Of a stretch of DNA of 6,374 bases, positions 5,047 through 6,374 are shown piece by piece. Numbering within the stretch: position 1 is the first letter of the stretch; each line of letters opens with the position of its first letter. This stretch comes from an archaeon (lineage in GTDB: Archaea > Thermoproteota > Nitrososphaeria_A > Caldarchaeales > Wolframiiraptoraceae). Both the position numbers and the translations under genes were made by a program. The stretch spans positions 1 through 6,374 of the forward strand of contig JAPDJZ010000091.1 in NCBI GenBank assembly GCA_029258815.1. Direction: 5' to 3'. A model generated the notes under the pieces. It had not been told where the DNA came from and searched no databases. It saw nothing but the letters and a program-made list of their open reading frames with translations.

Positions 5047-5982
5047 TTAACTGGTTGCCGGCTGTTCCTCCAAGACCTCTTTCAAGCCCTTAAACCTATT
5101 CCTAACTGTAACCTCGGTTACGCCCGCCGCCCTCGCGATATCCTTCTGGGTCACGGGCTGATTTCTCTCTTGACAAGCCATGTATAGGGCGGCGGCGGCC
5201 ATGCCGACCGGATCCTTTCCTATCGTCGCTCCCCGCTTATGGGCCTCCTCAAGTATCCTTAACGCTTCCTGAACCGTTCCCTCGTCGAGCCCGACCTTCG
5301 AGGCTATCTTATTCAGGTAGATCGCGGGATCGGCGACGGGAACCTTAATGTTTAGATGCTTTAGCAGAAGCCTATAGCCTTGGGCTATGGTCTTGCGCTT
5401 AACTATCGGGTAAGCCTTCTCAAGCTCGCGTAGGTCTCTCGGAGCGCCCATAAGCCTGCAGGCCGCGTAAACCGCCGCAGCCATGATGGATCTGATGGAT
5501 CTCCCCCTGACTAGGCCGGCTTTCAAAGCCTTCCTGTAGATTAGCATGGCCGCCTCGGCTATCGTCTGGCTTAGCCTAAGCTTATCGACGTAGATCTGGA
5601 GAATGTTTACGGCCTGCTGAAGGTTCCTAGCCTCGGACGCGCTTACCTGAGACGTAGCATCAAGCTTCTTCAACCTCAGAAGCCTCTCCCTAACCTCCTT
5701 CGGAAGCCTTCTGCCGGAAGCGTCCTCGTCGATTCTATCGATAACCGTCGAGAGCCCGTGATCCCTATACATTATCGAGAGCGGGGCGCCGGCCCTGCTC
5801 CTATCCTCCTCCTCGTCCAGATTCCTCCACTCAGGCCCCCTATCAACCCCTCTTTCTTGGACGACGTAGCCGCAGCTCGGGCAGGTTATCTCGCCGGTTC
5901 GGGGATCGTGGATTAGTATATCGTTTCCGCACTCCGGGCAGATCATTCCTTCTCTCCAGATTCTGGACTTTCTCTCAGACAC
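5047..5982 (-). CDS. tfb: Transcription initiation factor B (TFB)
   Basis: Archaeal TFIIB homologue: binds TBP on the TATA box, contacts the BRE and recruits RNA polymerase. The 311-residue protein shows every expected part. The N-terminal zinc ribbon has CPECG (15-19) and CPSCG (34-38). The B-reader/linker region follows at about 50-82 (GPEWRNLDEEEDRSRAGAPL, then HGLSTVID). The first cyclin repeat spans about 115-205, with SIMAAAVYAACR (165-176), and the second about 215-305, with DPVGMAAAALYMAC (257-270). The C-terminal helix-turn-helix that reads the BRE (VTQKDIARAAGVTEVTVRNR, 277-296) is intact. The start is GTG at 5982, supported by AGGAGGTT eight bases upstream. The next Met (residue 13) would leave only one residue before the zinc ribbon. 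Archaea often carry several tfb genes; this one looks like a general factor rather than a degenerate paralogue. It is divergent from cysS and convergent with aIF1. Confidence 0.96.
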   Translation of the reverse strand: MSERKSRIWREGMICPECGNDILIHDPRTGEITCPSCGYVVQERGVDRGPEWRNLDEEEDRSRAGAPLSIMYRDHGLSTVIDRIDEDASGRRLPKEVRERLLRLKKLDATSQVSASEARNLQQAVNILQIYVDKLRLSQTIAEAAMLIYRKALKAGLVRGRSIRSIMAAAVYAACRLMGAPRDLRELEKAYPIVKRKTIAQGYRLLLKHLNIKVPVADPAIYLNKIASKVGLDEGTVQEALRILEEAHKRGATIGKDPVGMAAAALYMACQERNQPVTQKDIARAAGVTEVTVRNRFKGLKEVLEEQPATS

Positions 5983-5990
5983 CTTCCTGA

Positions 5991-5998
5991 AACCTCCT
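5991..5998 (-). promoter_or_regulatory. Shine-Dalgarno site for tfb
   Basis: AGGAGGTT on the minus strand ends 8 bases before the GTG at 5982 and supports that non-ATG start. Confidence 0.65.
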
Positions 5999-6035
5999 AA
6001 ACTTTTTATCCACCGAATTCATTCTGCGGGATGCT

Positions 6036-6052
6036 GATTTATAAGCTTTTCC
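6036..6052 (-). promoter_or_regulatory. BRE/TATA promoter for tfb
   Basis: The minus strand reads GGAAAAG then CTTATAAATC, a good BRE followed by a TATA box. Its centre near 6041 predicts a start near 6015 and a leader of about 33 bases that includes the ribosome-binding site. The nearer A/T run GGATAAAAAGT (6001-6011) would start transcription at the GTG and lose that site, so it is less likely. Confidence 0.6.
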
Positions 6053-6068
6053 GGGCCGGGGAGCACGA

Positions 6069-6076
6069 TTTTTATA
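6069..6076 (+). promoter_or_regulatory. TATA-like promoter for cysS
   Basis: TTTTTATA is centred near 6073, which predicts a start near 6099, 4 bases before the ATG at 6103. A second A/T element on this strand (GATTTATAAG, 6036-6045) is shared with the opposing tfb promoter. Confidence 0.5.
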
Positions 6077-6102
6077 CCATGAAATCCTCAGCGGAATGCC
6101 GG

Positions 6103-6374
6103 ATGCCGATTAAGGTCTTTAACACCCTCGGAAGGCGGTATGAGATCTTCGAAACCCTCGAACCCGGCTTGGTTAAGATGTACGTTTGCGGGCCCACGGT
6201 TCAGGACGTCGCGCACCTAGGCCACGCTAGAACCTATATAGCCTTCGACGCGATAATCCGGTTCCTGGAATACTACGGCTACAAGGTCTTCTACGTTAGA
6301 AACATTACGGATGTCGGCCACCTGAGGGAGGAGACCGGCGAGGATAGGGTTATCGAGGGAGCTAGGCGCGAGAG
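6103..6374 (+). CDS. cysS: Cysteinyl-tRNA synthetase, N-terminal part, cut by window edge
   Basis: Class I synthetase that charges tRNA-Cys with cysteine in the cytoplasm. The 90 complete codons visible read MPIKVFNTLGRR, then VCGPTV with the first zinc-binding Cys at residue 29, the HLGH form of the HIGH ATP-binding motif at 38-41 followed by ARTY, and the CysRS-typical RNITDVGHL (66-74) and EDRVIEGARRE before the edge. Family proteins are about 450-480 residues, so roughly four fifths lies outside. ATG at 6103 is chosen because the TATA-like element gives a start site just before it and MPIKVFNTL is where family members begin. An in-frame ATG at 6079 would add MKSSAECR but lies upstream of the predicted start site. 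A Gln follows PTV where many relatives have Tyr. Divergent from tfb. Identity is secure; the start is probable. Confidence 0.93.
   Translation, partial: MPIKVFNTLGRRYEIFETLEPGLVKMYVCGPTVQDVAHLGHARTYIAFDAIIRFLEYYGYKVFYVRNITDVGHLREETGEDRVIEGARRE

Noticed and set aside
6096..6108. Tandem ATGCCGGATGCCG at the cysS start
   Set aside because: Just two 6-7 base copies and the first ATG is out of frame; the protein start and TATA spacing favour the second ATG.

Overview
The window looks like a chromosomal segment from a thermophilic archaeon, most likely of the TACK group (Thermoprotei, Korarchaeota or a Bathyarchaeota-like lineage). The evidence is archaeal information-processing genes (small primase subunit, transcription factor B, aIF1 with its N-terminal Cys cluster, CysRS), archaeal TATA/BRE-type promoters placed so that transcripts have very short leaders, GTG starts, and heavy use of AGG, ATA and CTA codons. 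The exact lineage cannot be fixed from sequence alone. No tRNA, rRNA, CRISPR array, insertion sequence or phage gene was seen.

Layout from left to right. (1) 1-1262, minus strand: the catalytic DNA primase subunit PriS, cut by the left edge, preceded by a 41-residue single-span membrane protein in the same frame, with one TAG stop and two codons between them. (2) 1301-2692, minus: glycerate 2-kinase of the GckA/MOFRL family. (3) 2743-3444, plus: a left-handed beta-helix (hexapeptide-repeat) acyltransferase, divergent from the kinase across a 50-bp gap holding two interlocked promoters. (4) 3441-4598, minus: an M20-family ArgE/DapE-like metallohydrolase, convergent with the acyltransferase; the two stop codons overlap. 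(5) 4724-5032, plus: translation initiation factor aIF1, divergent from the hydrolase across about 120 bp that carries two small inverted repeats. (6) 5047-5982, minus: transcription factor B, convergent with aIF1. (7) 6103-6374, plus: the N-terminal part of cysteinyl-tRNA synthetase, divergent from tfb and cut by the right edge.

The genes do not form one pathway. Most are single-gene units arranged as divergent or convergent pairs, each with its own promoter in a 40-120 bp gap. Replication priming, transcription initiation, translation initiation and aminoacylation sit beside three metabolic enzymes (glycerate phosphorylation, sugar or acyl transfer, deacylation or amide hydrolysis). No new multi-gene system is evident.

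The points most worth checking are these: the M20 enzyme has Gly where the family has its general-base Glu; PriS has an extra four-Cys zinc ribbon nested inside its normal zinc site and Asn in place of a nucleotide-contacting His; the small membrane ORF is in frame with PriS; and there are operator-like inverted repeats at the aIF1 promoter. All functional calls come from motif recognition by eye; no database search was run.
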